Below are positions 1 through 7,641 of a stretch of 54,300 nt of DNA, piece by piece. The translations under genes and the position numbers were made by a program. Position 1 is the first letter of the stretch; every line of letters begins with the position of its first letter. The notes beneath the pieces are model-generated. The model was not told where the DNA came from. It searched no databases and was given only the letters and a program-made list of their open reading frames with translations. The DNA is from Oscillospiraceae bacterium (GTDB lineage: Bacteria > Bacillota > Clostridia > Oscillospirales > Ruminococcaceae): the NCBI GenBank assembly GCA_017399625.1, contig JAFQBT010000101.1, forward strand, positions 1 through 54,300, given 5' to 3'.

Positions 1-48
1 ACTATTTTGTTAAAATTTCAATGAGGGTAATTAATTTTAAGAAAGCTA

Positions 49-77
49 TTGATTTTAATTTTTAATTAAATTATGCT
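49..77 (+). promoter_or_regulatory. sigma-A-type promoter for the serine hydrolase gene
   Basis: TTGATT at 49-54 and TATGCT at 72-77 are separated by 17 bp in a very AT-rich stretch, about 45 bp upstream of the ATG at 124. The -10 matches only the TATnnT core, so the assignment is moderate. Confidence 0.5.
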
Positions 78-123
78 TATTTCAGGACGTCCGAAAACCT
101 AAACGAAAGCGAGAAAGCATTTT

Positions 124-1110
124 ATGAACAAAGAAGAACTTTATGATTTTATAGAAAAACATCAGCCTAATATCTGCCAGATTGCGGCATATAAAAACGG
201 AAAATTTGTTTATTCGGATTGCTGGAACGGTTATAAAAAAGACGACTGTGTCCATATAATGTCCGCAACAAAGAGCGTTATAGCCTTGCTTATCGGAATC
301 GCAATCGATAAAGGGCAAATCAAAAGCGTTGACGAAAAAGTTCTGGATTATTTTCCCGATTATAAAATTAAACGCGGCGAAAAAACGATTTACGATGTTA
401 CCATAAAACATCTTCTTACCATGAGAGCGCCTTACAAATGTAAAGGCGACCCCTGGTCAAAGGTTTGTTCAAGCGAGAACTGGACTTTTTCATCCCTCGA
501 TTTTCTCGGCGGAAGAAAAGGTCTTACCGATGAATTCAATTACCAGACCGTCTGCCTTCATATTCTTTCCGGAATTTTATACAGGGCAACCGGAATGAAA
601 ACCGTCGATTATGCCAATGAATATCTTTTTGAACCCCTCGGAATCAAACCGCACGAAAATTATTATGCCAAAACCGCCGAAGAACATAAGCAGTTCACCA
701 TAAGCAAAACGCCTAAAGAAAATATCTGGTTTGCCGACCCGGAAGGACTTGGAACTCCGGGATACGGGCTTTGTATGTCTGCGGAAGATATGTCAAAAAT
801 CGGTTTGCTCTGTCTGAATAAAGGCACATTTGACGGAAAACAAATCGTTTCTTCCGGTTGGATAGAAGAAATGACAAAACCGAAAGCCGTCGAAAGCAAA
901 TATTTCCGCGGAATGGATTACGGTTATCTTTGGTGGATAATTGACCGGGAAAAGAATATCTATGCCGCCATCGGAAACAGCGGAAACGTTATTTACGTTA
1001 ATCCGGAAAAGGATATTGTAATCGCGGTATCTTCGTATTTCAAACCAACCGTTTTCGACCGGGTTGATTTCATAAGGGAATATATCGAACCGTTTATTGA
1101 AGAAATTTAA
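124..1110 (+). CDS. serine hydrolase, beta-lactamase/class C penicillin-binding-like
   Basis: A 328-residue protein of the beta-lactamase superfamily (Pfam Beta-lactamase, class C/esterase type). The catalytic SxxK tetrad SATK is at residues 47-50. A tyrosine at about 139 (FNYQT) sits where the YxN motif is expected, and GNSG near residue 289 resembles the third motif. The C-terminal half has the usual DMSKIGLL segment and a YGYLWW stretch. No signal peptide or membrane segment is visible, so it is probably cytoplasmic; the substrate could be a peptide, ester or beta-lactam-like compound and cannot be told from sequence. Its SD is weak (GAAAGCGAGAAAG). It stands alone and converges on an amino-acid ABC operon. 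Family assignment is firm, function is not. Confidence 0.85.
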   Translation: MNKEELYDFIEKHQPNICQIAAYKNGKFVYSDCWNGYKKDDCVHIMSATKSVIALLIGIAIDKGQIKSVDEKVLDYFPDYKIKRGEKTIYDVTIKHLLTMRAPYKCKGDPWSKVCSSENWTFSSLDFLGGRKGLTDEFNYQTVCLHILSGILYRATGMKTVDYANEYLFEPLGIKPHENYYAKTAEEHKQFTISKTPKENIWFADPEGLGTPGYGLCMSAEDMSKIGLLCLNKGTFDGKQIVSSGWIEEMTKPKAVESKYFRGMDYGYLWWIIDREKNIYAAIGNSGNVIYVNPEKDIVIAVSSYFKPTVFDRVDFIREYIEPFIEEI

Positions 1111-1117
1111 AAAAATT

Positions 1118-1145
1118 AAAGGAGGCTCAAAAAGCCTCCTTTTTC
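1118..1145 (+). terminator. intrinsic terminator after the serine hydrolase gene
   Basis: AAAGGAGGC (1118-1126) pairs with GCCTCCTTT (1134-1142), a 9-bp stem with a 7-nt loop and a run of T. It lies directly after the stop codon at 1110. Confidence 0.85.
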
Positions 1146-1147
1146 AT

Positions 1148-1197
1148 ACACCTCATCCGTCTGCTTCGCAGACACCTTCCCCTCAAGGGGAAGGCTT
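1148..1197. repeat. nested-hairpin repeat, copy 1
   Basis: The copy reads CACCTCATCC, then inner palindrome GTCTGC-ttc-GCAGAC (1159-1173), then outer palindrome CCTTCCCC-tcaa-GGGGAAGG (1175-1194). The same two-palindrome layout recurs at about ten other places in this window with different inner sequences. It lies between two convergent genes and may also help terminate the ABC operon. Confidence 0.85.
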
Positions 1198-1198
1198 T

Positions 1199-1984
1199 TT
1201 AAATTGCGCCGATTCCGCCGATGAAATCGCGGACTCTTTCATGTTTCGGGTTTTCAAAAATATCTTCCGGCGAACCTTCCTCAAGGATTTTTCCTTCGTC
1301 CATGAAAATGATTTTGTTCGCAACGTCCCTTGCAAAAGTCATTTCGTGGGTGACAACTATCATGGTTGTACTGCTGTCCGCAAGGGATTTTATAACCTTC
1401 AGCACCTCGCCGGTAAGTTCCGGGTCAAGGGCGGAGGTGGGTTCATCAAAGCAAAGGATATCCGGTTTCAGCGCAAGTGCTCTTGCGATGGCAACGCGCT
1501 GCTGCTGTCCGCCGGAAAGCTGATGCGGATAATAATCAAGCTTATCCGAAAGCCCGACTTTTTCAAGAATTTCCCTTGCTTCCGCTTCGATTTCCGCCTT
1601 TATCTGCTTTTTGTTCTGTTTATAATCCGGGCGCTCCTTTTCAAGAAGCTCCTTAGCGAGCATCACGTTTCCGAGGACGGAATACTGCGGAAAAAGATTG
1701 AAGTTCTGGAAAACAAGCCCGAAATGGAGCCGCTTTTTCCGGATTTCACTTTCGCTTGCGCTGTTTTTCTGCGAAGCATCAAAAAGGGTTTCGCCGTTTA
1801 CGATAATTTCCCCTTCGTTCGGGGTTTCAAGGAAATTTATGCAGCGGAGAAGGGTTGTTTTTCCGTTTCCGGAAGAACCGATAACCGCCATAACGTCCCC
1901 TTTTTCAAGGGAGAAATCTATTCCTTTCAAAACTTCGAGCTCGCCGAAGTTCTTTTTCAGGTTTTTTACTTCAAGAATTGCCAT
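1199..1984 (-). CDS. polar amino-acid ABC transporter, ATP-binding protein
   Basis: The ATPase subunit of a polar amino-acid importer (GlnQ/HisP/ArtP type) works on the cytoplasmic face and powers uptake. It has 261 residues. Walker A GSSGNGKT is at 36-43, the Q-loop is at about 92-94, signature LSGGQ is at 156-160, Walker B LCFDEP is at about 177-182, and the switch His is at 213. Length is normal, with a short insert at about 72-83 and a longer helical insert at about 112-135. It is the last gene of the operon, starting 2 nt after the permease stop. The substrate is not fixed by this subunit. Confidence 0.95.
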   Translation of the reverse strand: MAILEVKNLKKNFGELEVLKGIDFSLEKGDVMAVIGSSGNGKTTLLRCINFLETPNEGEIIVNGETLFDASQKNSASESEIRKKRLHFGLVFQNFNLFPQYSVLGNVMLAKELLEKERPDYKQNKKQIKAEIEAEAREILEKVGLSDKLDYYPHQLSGGQQQRVAIARALALKPDILCFDEPTSALDPELTGEVLKVIKSLADSSTTMIVVTHEMTFARDVANKIIFMDEGKILEEGSPEDIFENPKHERVRDFIGGIGAI

Positions 1985-1986
1985 TT

Positions 1987-2685
1987 TTACACCTTAAAAT
2001 AATCCATTTTCTTTTCGAGCCAGCCGAGGAAAATCGTGAGGATTCCGCTGAACAGAAGGTAATAAATACCGGTGAAGAAAAGCGGCCAGATGATTCCTTC
2101 GGATTTGATGAAATCCTGTCCGTTCCACATAAGCTCATAAACCGCGATTACGCGGACGAGGGAGGTATCCTTTACAAGAGTGATGACTTCGTTTCCCATG
2201 GGAGGGATAATGCGTTTTATAACCTGGAGAAGCACGACCTTGAAGAAAATCTGGCTTTTCGTCATGCCTAAAACTTCGCCGGCTTCATATTGCCCTTTCG
2301 GGATCCCTTCGATTCCGCCGCGGTAAATTTCGGAAAAATAGCAGGCATAGTTGAGAATAAAAGCGATCATCGCGGCGATGAAGCGTCCGAGAGCGCCGCT
2401 TCCCCACCAGTTGTTACCAAGGATTATTCCCGGTCCGTAATAGATGATCAGAAGCTGGAGCATAAGGGGAGTTCCCCGGACTATCCAGACCATGAATTTG
2501 TTGAACCAGCGGATTATTCCGACGCTGCTCATGGAACCGAAAGCAATAATAAGTCCAAGAGGAATCGCTCCGAGAAGGGTGAGAGCGAATATTTCGAGGG
2601 ATTTTAAGAAGCCTTCGTTAAGCGAAAGCAGAACCGTTTTTATCTGCTCCCAGTCCAGCTGGAGAAAAAAAGAAAATTCAAACAT
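1987..2685 (-). CDS. polar amino-acid ABC transporter, permease
   Basis: A membrane permease of the HisMQ/GlnP family, 232 residues, with about five hydrophobic segments. The ATPase-contact (EAA) loop region is at about 170-190 (NEVITLVKDTSLVRVIA), and RGTPLMLQLLIIYYG, typical of this family, is at about 90-104. It couples the lipoprotein receptor encoded upstream to the ATPase encoded 2 nt downstream. Only one permease is present, so the channel is presumably a homodimer. A strong palindrome (2709-2738) separates it from the receptor gene and may lower its expression relative to the receptor. Confidence 0.93.
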   Translation of the reverse strand: MFEFSFFLQLDWEQIKTVLLSLNEGFLKSLEIFALTLLGAIPLGLIIAFGSMSSVGIIRWFNKFMVWIVRGTPLMLQLLIIYYGPGIILGNNWWGSGALGRFIAAMIAFILNYACYFSEIYRGGIEGIPKGQYEAGEVLGMTKSQIFFKVVLLQVIKRIIPPMGNEVITLVKDTSLVRVIAVYELMWNGQDFIKSEGIIWPLFFTGIYYLLFSGILTIFLGWLEKKMDYFKV

Positions 2686-2708
2686 TTTAACCTCGTCTTT
2701 TCACCAAC

Positions 2709-2738
2709 GCAGGGAACGCCGCTTGCGGCGTTCCCTGC
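2709..2738 (-). other. strong palindrome between receptor and permease genes
   Basis: GCAGGGAACGCCGC (2709-2722) is perfectly complementary to 2725-2738, a 14-bp stem with a minimal loop. There is no T-run long enough for efficient termination on the minus strand. It probably stabilises the 3' end of the receptor mRNA or attenuates transcription into the permease. The GCAGGG arm resembles the GTAGGG-type short palindromes seen elsewhere in the window. Confidence 0.7.
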
Positions 2739-2768
2739 ATCAGAAGTTATTTTAATTATAAGGGGATT

Positions 2769-3551
2769 TTATTTTATGATTACGGATTCCTGAACGCCGT
2801 AGATTTTTGCGGTTTCAAAAACGGTTCCCTCTGCGCAGGAATCTGCCCAGAACTGATTGAATTTTTCAACAAGGTCGCTGCCTTTTCTGAAACCGACAAC
2901 GTAATCTTCGCTGGTGAGGGAAACGGTGTAGGTAAGGTCAGGATATGCGGTGCCTTCGCCGATCATTGCGCCGGCCATGAGAAGGTCGATTACGCATGCA
3001 TCGGAGGTTCCTGCGGCAACTTCCATAAGAGCGTCGCTCTGATAGGCAACCTCGGTGAAGTTAAGGCCGAGGGATTCAACGATTTCCTTGCCTGCGGAAC
3101 CTGCTTCAACTGCAAATGCAAGGTCTTTAAGGGAAGCTTCGTCCTGGTACTGATCCGCAACGTCTGCTTTAACTACAACGACCTGTGCGTTTTTGCAGTA
3201 AGGATCACTGCAGCCCATGGCGTTTTTTACTTTATCGGTAAGAGTCATGCCGTTCCATACAACGTCGATGCTCTTGTTTTCGAGTTCAAAAATTTTGTTA
3301 TCCCAGTCGATTACGATAAATTCAGCTTCAACGCCGAGATATTCGGCAAATGCATTTGCCATATCCGCATCAAAACCGATCCATTCTCCGTTTTCGTCCT
3401 GGAAATCCATCGGAGTAAAATCGGTGATTCCGATTACGATCTTGCCGTTTTTGGTGATATATTCAAGGTCGGATGCGGGTTCTTCCGCGCCGCATGCGGT
3501 GAAAGAAAGGGTGAAGATAAGAGCAAGAATAAGAGCAATGAGTTTTTTCAT
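2769..3551 (-). CDS. polar amino-acid ABC transporter, substrate-binding lipoprotein
   Basis: An extracellular solute-binding protein of family 3 (SBP_bac_3), 260 residues, anchored to the outer face of the membrane. The N terminus has a basic start, a hydrophobic run and a lipobox ending at Cys20 (LSFTAC). The family start GKIVIGITDFTPMDFQDENG follows, with the Arg-region VGFRKGSDL near the C terminus. The ATG at 3551 is chosen because GGAGGA lies just upstream. An upstream in-frame TTG would place that SD inside the coding region. It is the first gene of a three-gene operon and is preceded by a candidate leader peptide rich in Arg/His codons, which hints at a basic amino acid as substrate. 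That hint is inference only. Confidence 0.95.
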   Translation of the reverse strand: MKKLIALILALIFTLSFTACGAEEPASDLEYITKNGKIVIGITDFTPMDFQDENGEWIGFDADMANAFAEYLGVEAEFIVIDWDNKIFELENKSIDVVWNGMTLTDKVKNAMGCSDPYCKNAQVVVVKADVADQYQDEASLKDLAFAVEAGSAGKEIVESLGLNFTEVAYQSDALMEVAAGTSDACVIDLLMAGAMIGEGTAYPDLTYTVSLTSEDYVVGFRKGSDLVEKFNQFWADSCAEGTVFETAKIYGVQESVIIK

Positions 3552-3583
3552 TTTATGTTCCTCCAAAAATAAGTTTTTTTAAA

Positions 3584-3620
3584 ATTGATGTGTTTTTTTG
3601 TTTTCGGTAAAAGCATCAAT
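3584..3620 (-). promoter_or_regulatory. possible attenuator hairpin downstream of the leader ORF
   Basis: On the minus strand ATTGATG (3620-3614) can pair with CATCAAT (3590-3584), followed directly by TTTT. The 7-bp stem has a 23-nt A-rich loop, so alone it is weak. Its 5' arm overlaps the leader ORF's final codon and stop, a position a stalled ribosome would cover. Confidence 0.35.
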
Positions 3621-3666
3621 GTCGGTGTCGCTTTATTTCTGAAGGGATCTGCTTTATTTTTGCCAT
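3616..3666 (-). CDS. candidate leader peptide MAKIKQIPSEIKRHRH
   Basis: A 16-codon ORF with ATG at 3666 and TGA at 3618-3616. It has a good SD (GGAGG at 3679-3675, 8-nt spacing) and lies between a clear promoter and the receptor gene. Its last five sense codons are AAG CGA CAC CGA CAT. CGA appears scarce in the genes of this window, and two Arg and two His codons at the very end are what an amino-acid-starvation leader would contain. An alternative five-codon ORF starts at 3671 but is too close to the SD. Nothing here proves translation, and the sequence is not a leader I recognise. Confidence 0.45.
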   Translation of the reverse strand: MAKIKQIPSEIKRHRH

Positions 3667-3690
3667 TTCATTTGCCTCCGTTGTTTTACT

Positions 3691-3708
3691 GTGCTACCAT
3701 AGTAACAC
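3691..3708. promoter_or_regulatory. operator-like palindrome over the -10 box
   Basis: GTGCTACCATAGTAACAC is an 18-bp dyad in which seven of nine base pairs are complementary (GTGnTACn / nGTAnCAC). It covers the -10 hexamer (3699-3704) of the ABC operon promoter, so a bound protein would block initiation. The regulator is unknown. Confidence 0.45.
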
Positions 3709-3727
3709 TTTACCACAATAAAGTCAA
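3699..3727 (-). promoter_or_regulatory. sigma-A promoter of the first amino-acid ABC operon
   Basis: On the minus strand TTGACT (3727-3722), a 17-bp spacer and TACTAT (3704-3699). Transcription would start near 3692, giving a leader of about 140 nt that contains the small ORF and a possible hairpin. From here to 3952 I see no gene, only degenerate purine-rich sequence. Confidence 0.75.
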
Positions 3728-3952
3728 TAGGCAAAATGAAATTTTTCCAAAAAAACAGAAAATGCCGCTTGCCTGAAGAAATACAGCGTTTCCAAAAGAA
3801 ACAGAGGGGGTTATCCGCAGCAAAAATACAGAGTGCAAAGCCACCCTCCCGTCGTTGTTTCGCAATGCCGCCTCCAACGATATGGGGACCGAAAAGAATC
3901 CCCTGGTACGGAAATAATTTTTGGACTTAACATATTGTTTACCTCTGATTGA

Positions 3953-3982
3953 TTGACAATGAAGGTGAATTTGTATTATATT
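3953..3982 (+). promoter_or_regulatory. sigma-A promoter for the lipoprotein gene and two-component system
   Basis: A perfect TTGACA (3953-3958) is followed after 18 bp by TATATT (3977-3982), or after 17 bp by TTATAT. It lies 43 bp before the ATG at 4026. Confidence 0.7.
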
Positions 3983-4025
3983 ATAAGGTAGAATATTATT
4001 TTTAAAAAGGGAGGTGCCCGTTTTT

Positions 4026-5333
4026 ATGAAAAAACTGCTTTTTGTAATCGCGGCGATGATGGTCTGCCTCGGCTTTTCCGGCTGTACCGTTTTTGAAACG
4101 GACACCGAAGCTCTTATGAAGCCACCGGTTTTCAACGAGGAACAGGAAAAACTCAATTCCGCCCTTGCGAATATCCTCGGCGAAAGCTATGTTCTCCGTT
4201 ATCCGGAAAGCGGCGAAACAAACTCCGCCTTTGTTTTCCATGATCTTGACGGCGACGGAACGGAAGAGGCAATGGCTTTTTATTCCATTCTTGATGACAA
4301 CACAAGGATAAACGTCCTCAAAAAAGACGGAGAGGACTGGATTTCCGTCTGCGAAGCGCCGGGATTTTACGGCGAAATAAAAAAGGTCGATTTTGCCGAA
4401 ACGGAAAAGAACCGCTGCTCCATTGTCGTAAGCTGGGAAAAGGAAGTCGGAATTTTCAGCTATAAAAGCCAGCGGCTTGAAACTTTATATAAAACCGACT
4501 GCGAAGGGGCATATATTGCGGATATCGACGGAAACGGTTTTTCCGAAATCGTTGTTTTCAGCGGAAACACCACCGGACGCAACGTCGTCAACATAGTTTA
4601 CGGCGAAAAAGGCTCCGTTTCCACAACGGACGATACCTCCGTTCATGCGGGTTACGGAAAGATTTTTTCCGGAATCACCGGCGAACTTTATGAAGGAAAA
4701 AACATGATTTTTGTGGATTCCGAAATTTATGACGGGGTTTATCTTACGGAAATGCTTGCTCTTGAGGAAGGGGCGGCAAAAAGATATTTTATTTCGGATT
4801 TCGTTGAATCTGAACCGGAGGAAATTCCCGGTTATGAGGGCGTTGTTCCCGGCGGAATTTACGGAAAACGGAGGATCTTCCTTCGGAACACAAAGGTTTT
4901 CTGCATGGATACCAACCGGGACGGAATGATCGAAATGCCCGTTGAATACCGTGACGATTATGCCCACGAAGCAAGCGACGAACTTTTCTTCCTCCAGTAC
5001 GTGCAGTATAACGGCGAAAAACCGGAGGTTGTATGGAACGGCGCCGCCAACACCGAAAGCGGATATCTCTTTTCCGTTCCGGAAAACTGGAACGAAAAAT
5101 ATACAATAAGCTTCGGCCCGGCGGGGGAATTTGTTTTCAGCGATAAAAAAAGCGGAAAACCGGTTTTTGAAATTTTTTCCGTAAGCAAAAACGATTATCA
5201 GGATAAATACGAAGATTACGTTCTTGCGGCGGAAGACGAAACAAATAATTATTACATAAAATCAGAAATAGCTCCGGAAAGCGCATTTTATATCGATCCG
5301 GAAAATTACAGAGAATGCTTTATTTTCTTTTGA
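4026..5333 (+). CDS. lipoprotein with FG-GAP/VCBS-like DxDGDG motifs
   Basis: A 435-residue secreted lipoprotein with signal MKKLLFVIAAMMVCLGFSGC and lipid-modified Cys20. Acidic loops DLDGDGTEE (about 73-81), DIDGNGFSE (about 162-170) and DTNRDGMIE (about 299-307) resemble calcium-binding FG-GAP/VCBS or EF-hand-like loops and suggest a beta-propeller. ATG 4026 is preferred over the in-frame GTG at 4014, which overlaps the GGGAGGTG SD. It lies 18 nt upstream of a response-regulator gene and is probably co-transcribed with it and the kinase. It could therefore be a sensor accessory or an output of that system. No specific family is recognised. Confidence 0.8.
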   Translation: MKKLLFVIAAMMVCLGFSGCTVFETDTEALMKPPVFNEEQEKLNSALANILGESYVLRYPESGETNSAFVFHDLDGDGTEEAMAFYSILDDNTRINVLKKDGEDWISVCEAPGFYGEIKKVDFAETEKNRCSIVVSWEKEVGIFSYKSQRLETLYKTDCEGAYIADIDGNGFSEIVVFSGNTTGRNVVNIVYGEKGSVSTTDDTSVHAGYGKIFSGITGELYEGKNMIFVDSEIYDGVYLTEMLALEEGAAKRYFISDFVESEPEEIPGYEGVVPGGIYGKRRIFLRNTKVFCMDTNRDGMIEMPVEYRDDYAHEASDELFFLQYVQYNGEKPEVVWNGAANTESGYLFSVPENWNEKYTISFGPAGEFVFSDKKSGKPVFEIFSVSKNDYQDKYEDYVLAAEDETNNYYIKSEIAPESAFYIDPENYRECFIFF

Positions 5334-5351
5334 TACGGGAGGGAAACCGAA

Positions 5352-6044
5352 ATGAAAAAAATCCTTGTTTGCGAAGATGAAGACGCCATCCGCGAATTTG
5401 AGGTCATAACCCTTCGCCGGGCAGGTTACGAAGTTGTTGATGCCTCCTGCGGCGAGGACGCAATAAAATATTTTGAAGCGGCGCCGAATGATTTCAGCGT
5501 TGTGCTTCTTGATATCATGATGCCCGGAATCGACGGCTTTGCCGTTTGCCAGCGCATCAGAAAACAGAGCAGCACCGTCGGAATCATAATGCTTTCCGCA
5601 AAATCCCAGGAAATGGATAAGGTAAACGGTCTTATGCTCGGCGCGGACGATTATGTTACAAAACCCTTCTCCCCAAGCGAACTTACCGCAAGGGTCGATG
5701 CAATCTGCAGAAGGATTTCCGTAACCCCGGAAAGCGCCCATAACGACGAACTTGTTTCCGGACCGTTCAACCTCAATATCCTCAGCCGCACACTTACAAA
5801 AAACGGAACTCCCATCGACCTTACCCAGGTTGAATTCCAGCTTATGGAGCTCTTTATGGGCAACGAGGGCACCGCTCTTGAAAGAAAAAATATTCTTGAG
5901 CGTATCTGGGGAGAAAGCTATAACGGCGACGATAAAATCGTTGACGTAAACATCAGAAGGCTCCGCATGAAAATTGAGGACGAACCTTCAAGCCCCGCCC
6001 ATCTCCAGACTGTCTGGGGATTCGGCTATAAATGGATGGCATAA
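5352..6044 (+). CDS. OmpR/PhoB-family response regulator
   Basis: A 230-residue transcription regulator. The receiver domain (1-118) has acidic pocket E9/D10, phospho-acceptor D54 (LLDIMMPG) and the conserved Lys105 (VTKPF). The winged-helix DNA-binding domain (about 133-230) ends with the typical VWGFGYKW. It is paired with the histidine kinase encoded 169 nt downstream and follows a lipoprotein gene by 18 nt. A hairpin repeat lies between regulator and kinase. Targets are unknown. Confidence 0.96.
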   Translation: MKKILVCEDEDAIREFEVITLRRAGYEVVDASCGEDAIKYFEAAPNDFSVVLLDIMMPGIDGFAVCQRIRKQSSTVGIIMLSAKSQEMDKVNGLMLGADDYVTKPFSPSELTARVDAICRRISVTPESAHNDELVSGPFNLNILSRTLTKNGTPIDLTQVEFQLMELFMGNEGTALERKNILERIWGESYNGDDKIVDVNIRRLRMKIEDEPSSPAHLQTVWGFGYKWMA

Positions 6045-6133
6045 CAATTTGTTCTTCTTGTAAAAGGGGAGAGGTCCGCATTGCTTAAGTGGCGGCAAGG
6101 GGATTCTTTAATAAAACCGATTTTTTTGAGGAA

Positions 6134-6191
6134 CACCTCATCCGTCTTTTCGGCTGAAGCCGAAAATCCACCTTCCCCTCAAGGGGAAGGC
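6134..6191. repeat. nested-hairpin repeat, copy 2 (between regulator and kinase)
   Basis: CACCTCATCCGTC is followed by inner palindrome TTTTCGGCT-ga-AGCCGAAAA (6147-6166, 9-bp arms) and outer palindrome CCTTCCCC-tcaa-GGGGAAGG (6171-6190). The outer part is the same as copy 1, while the inner palindrome is entirely different yet perfectly self-complementary. It is inside a probable operon, so it is likely transcribed. Confidence 0.85.
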
Positions 6192-6213
6192 TTTAAGAAA
6201 GGAGGACGCCGCA

Positions 6214-7626
6214 ATGGCAGTTAAAAAGATTACAAAACGCTGGCTTTTCAACAGCCTCGGCGTCATTCTTGTAATTCTTATTGCAATGGAAGTTGTAATA
6301 GCCTTTTCCGTAAAGGATTATTATTACGGAAGCGTTGAAAGAGTTGTTTATTCCCAGGCGGAAACCGTTTCGGGACTTCTTTCAAAGCAATATTCCGAAG
6401 GAAACGGGGATTTTGAGGATTATTTCCGCGGAATCGTAACCTCCTTCGAAAAGCGCAACATAATGGAACTTATGGCCATTAACGAAAGGGGAGAGGTTAT
6501 CCTCACCTCCAGCGGTTTCCTTCCGGAAAAGAGCATGCTCACTCCGGATTTTTATGAAGCGGCTGAAACAATTGAAAAAACCGCGGAATTTGTCGGCGAG
6601 GCAAACGGCGAAAATATTATGTCCGTGACGATTATTCCCGAAGGCAGCACCGAGGATTATTTCTGCTTCCGGCTTGTTACCTCACTCGAAAGCGTCGATT
6701 CCCAGATTATGACCGTTATAATCGGCGCAAGTATCATCGGAATGGCGATTCTTTTCTTCGTCGTTCTTTCCGGTTCCTATTTCATAAACTCCATAGTCAA
6801 CCCGGTGGGACAGATAAGCGAAACCGCTAAAAAAATCGCCGAAGGGGACTTCAACGCAAAAATCGAAAAGAAAACCGATGACGAAATCGGCGAACTTTGC
6901 GAAACAATAAACTATATGGCGGATGAACTCGGCGCAACGGAAAGAATGAAAAACGATTTCATCTCCTCCGTTTCCCACGAACTGAGAACGCCCCTTACCG
7001 CAATAAAAGGCTGGGCGGAAATGCTCGAGGATTCCGCAAAGGACGAAAGCATTGATAAGCGCACCCTTGAAAGAGGAATGGGCGTTATTATCGGTGAAAC
7101 GGAGCGACTTTCCGTAATGGTCGAAGAACTGCTGGATTTCTCCCGCCTCCAGAGCGGAAGAATGATTCTCCAGCCCATGAAGCTGGATATCATCGCGGAA
7201 CTTTCCGAAGCGGTCCTCACCTTTGAACAAAGGGCCATCCGGGAAAAGAAAGCGCTGAACTATACCGAAAACGACGATATCATTGCAGTCACCGGCGATA
7301 AAAACAGGCTCCGCCAGGTTTTTGTAAACATAATTGATAACGCCATAAAATACAGCGACGAAGGCGGCAGCGTAACCGTTTCCGCCGAACGCGCCGAGGA
7401 CGGATTCGTCGATATCGTAGTAAAGGATACCGGAATCGGAATCCCGGCGGACCAGCTTGAAAAAGTAAAGACGAAATTCTTCAAAGGCAATGCAACCCGC
7501 CGCGGAAGCGGAATCGGTCTTGCGGTTGCGGACGAAATCATAAGAATGCACGGCGGAGAAATTCTTCTCGACAGCATCGAAGGAGAGGGAACAACCGTTA
7601 CCATCCGCCTTCCCATAGATAAATAA
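6214..7626 (+). CDS. membrane sensor histidine kinase
   Basis: A 470-residue kinase with transmembrane helices at about 12-32 and 166-188, and an extracellular sensor of about 135 residues between them. A HAMP domain (about 190-243) is followed by HisKA with phospho-acceptor His255 (SVSHELRTP). The HATPase_c domain has the N box (NIIDNAIKYS), G1 (DTGIGIP) and G2 (GSGIGLAV). Its start has a strong SD (AAAGGAGG) with normal spacing. It presumably phosphorylates the regulator encoded at 5352. The stimulus is unknown. The DUF1385 gene follows after 15 nt. Confidence 0.96.
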   Translation: MAVKKITKRWLFNSLGVILVILIAMEVVIAFSVKDYYYGSVERVVYSQAETVSGLLSKQYSEGNGDFEDYFRGIVTSFEKRNIMELMAINERGEVILTSSGFLPEKSMLTPDFYEAAETIEKTAEFVGEANGENIMSVTIIPEGSTEDYFCFRLVTSLESVDSQIMTVIIGASIIGMAILFFVVLSGSYFINSIVNPVGQISETAKKIAEGDFNAKIEKKTDDEIGELCETINYMADELGATERMKNDFISSVSHELRTPLTAIKGWAEMLEDSAKDESIDKRTLERGMGVIIGETERLSVMVEELLDFSRLQSGRMILQPMKLDIIAELSEAVLTFEQRAIREKKALNYTENDDIIAVTGDKNRLRQVFVNIIDNAIKYSDEGGSVTVSAERAEDGFVDIVVKDTGIGIPADQLEKVKTKFFKGNATRRGSGIGLAVADEIIRMHGGEILLDSIEGEGTTVTIRLPIDK

Positions 7627-7641
7627 AATAAAGGAGATAAT

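Noticed and set aside
1097..2002. Plus-strand frames across the first ABC operon
   Set aside because: They are reverse readings of ATPase and permease genes, which have all expected motifs on the minus strand.
3710..4156. A 148-codon minus-strand frame overlapping the lipoprotein start
   Set aside because: It runs across two promoters and the start of a clear lipoprotein gene and shows no domain or SD.
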